Of a stretch of 64,000 nucleotides of DNA, positions 63,673-64,000 are shown in pieces (position 1 is the stretch's first letter; every line of letters begins with the position of its first letter). The notes beneath the pieces are model-generated. The model ran no database searches and was not told where the DNA came from. It worked only from the letters and a program-made list of their open reading frames with translations. A program made the translations under genes and the position numbers. Source of the DNA: Gammaproteobacteria bacterium (GTDB lineage Bacteria; Pseudomonadota; Gammaproteobacteria; Eutrophobiales; Eutrophobiaceae); the NCBI GenBank assembly GCA_004297165.1, contig SCUJ01000006.1, forward strand, positions 186,001 to 250,000, read 5' to 3'.

Positions 63673-64000
63673 TCAGGGTACCGTGCGGTCGCGAAACAAC
63701 TCGTTGAGTTGCTTTATCGGCAAATACAGTCGGGCCGGTTCCCCGGCGACGGGGATGAAACCAAAGTGCAGGTAGAAGGTTCGGGCTGTGGTGCTCGCGG
63801 CCTGCACCATGACCAGGCGGGTGCCGGTCTGGGCGCTGGCGTCTTCGATGCGTTGCAGGGCGTCGATCAGGAGGCTCGCGCCCACGCCCTTGCGGGCGCA
63901 GGTCTTGTCGACGGCGAGGTGCGAGATGAAGGCGGCGGGTATGGGGTATTCCGTTACCGATGGCGGCAGCGTCTCGGGACGGTTGGCGAATTCGATGTTG
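63673..64000 (-). CDS. GNAT acetyltransferase, C-terminal part (partial)
   Basis: The 3' end of a gene that continues past the window. The visible 108 residues include FISHLAVDKTCARKGVGASL (acetyl-CoA loop R-K-G-V-G) followed by LIDALQRIEDASAQTGTRLV and ARTFYLHFGFIPVAGEP with the catalytic tyrosine area. It resembles toxin-type GNAT enzymes of the TacT group, but the partner gene, if any, lies outside. It ends 6 bp from the convergent glycosyltransferase gene. Confidence 0.8.
   Translation of the reverse strand, partial: NIEFANRPETLPPSVTEYPIPAAFISHLAVDKTCARKGVGASLLIDALQRIEDASAQTGTRLVMVQAASTTARTFYLHFGFIPVAGEPARLYLPIKQLNELFRDRTVP

Overview
The window (about 60% G+C by eye, tightly packed genes) looks like a pseudomonadotal chromosome, most likely beta- or gammaproteobacterial. 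A large composite accessory island separates two short core-like flanks. The left flank (1-917) holds the end of a long-chain acyl-CoA synthetase and a MESH1-type HD hydrolase. The right flank (62.7-64 kb) holds tRNA-Ala(CGC), a TIGR04283-type glycosyltransferase and the end of a GNAT acetyltransferase.

The left part of the island (about 1.1-20.7 kb) is a defence island. On the minus strand it carries a complete type I Wadjet anti-plasmid system (jetABCD), a DinD-like gene lying between an intact GNAT/DUF1778 toxin-antitoxin pair and a decayed copy of the same toxin gene, and a stretch resembling the immunity (ash/CI RNA) region of P4-type satellites. On the plus strand a WYL-domain regulator with a palindromic operator heads one apparent operon: hsdM, hsdS, an abortive-infection gene, hsdR, and a Thoeris system with a SIR2-SLOG ThsA and two different TIR proteins. 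Thoeris ends 4 bp from the stop of a prophage lysozyme.

From 20.7 to about 58.6 kb lies a lambda-like siphophage prophage, nearly all on the minus strand. Reading along that strand: recombinase operon (small gene, DUF2924, serine recombinase, HTH protein); replication and recombination genes (Sak4-like ATPase, Cas4-like nuclease, sigma-region-4 protein, primase/helicase, RuvC-like resolvase); two ParB-methyltransferase fusions; a plus-strand cassette of four small genes, each behind the same 30-bp leader repeat; then head genes in lambda order (Nu1-A-W-B-C/Nu3-D-E-FII-U-V-G/GT-H), tail tip and lysis. The gpG/gpGT pair shows a T7 slippery -1 frameshift site, and the protease gene has a Nu3-like internal start. 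Two fibre-like genes are inserted between the terminase and gpW.

To the right of the prophage (58.7-62.5 kb, plus strand) is a second accessory block: a secreted nuclease, a stand-alone LexA-type DNA-binding protein whose own promoter contains a 9-bp-arm palindrome, an unknown helical protein, and a 708-residue QueC-like protein whose C-terminal third resembles the tail module of large bacterial regulators. This block, beside tRNA-Ala, is the best candidate for an undescribed system.
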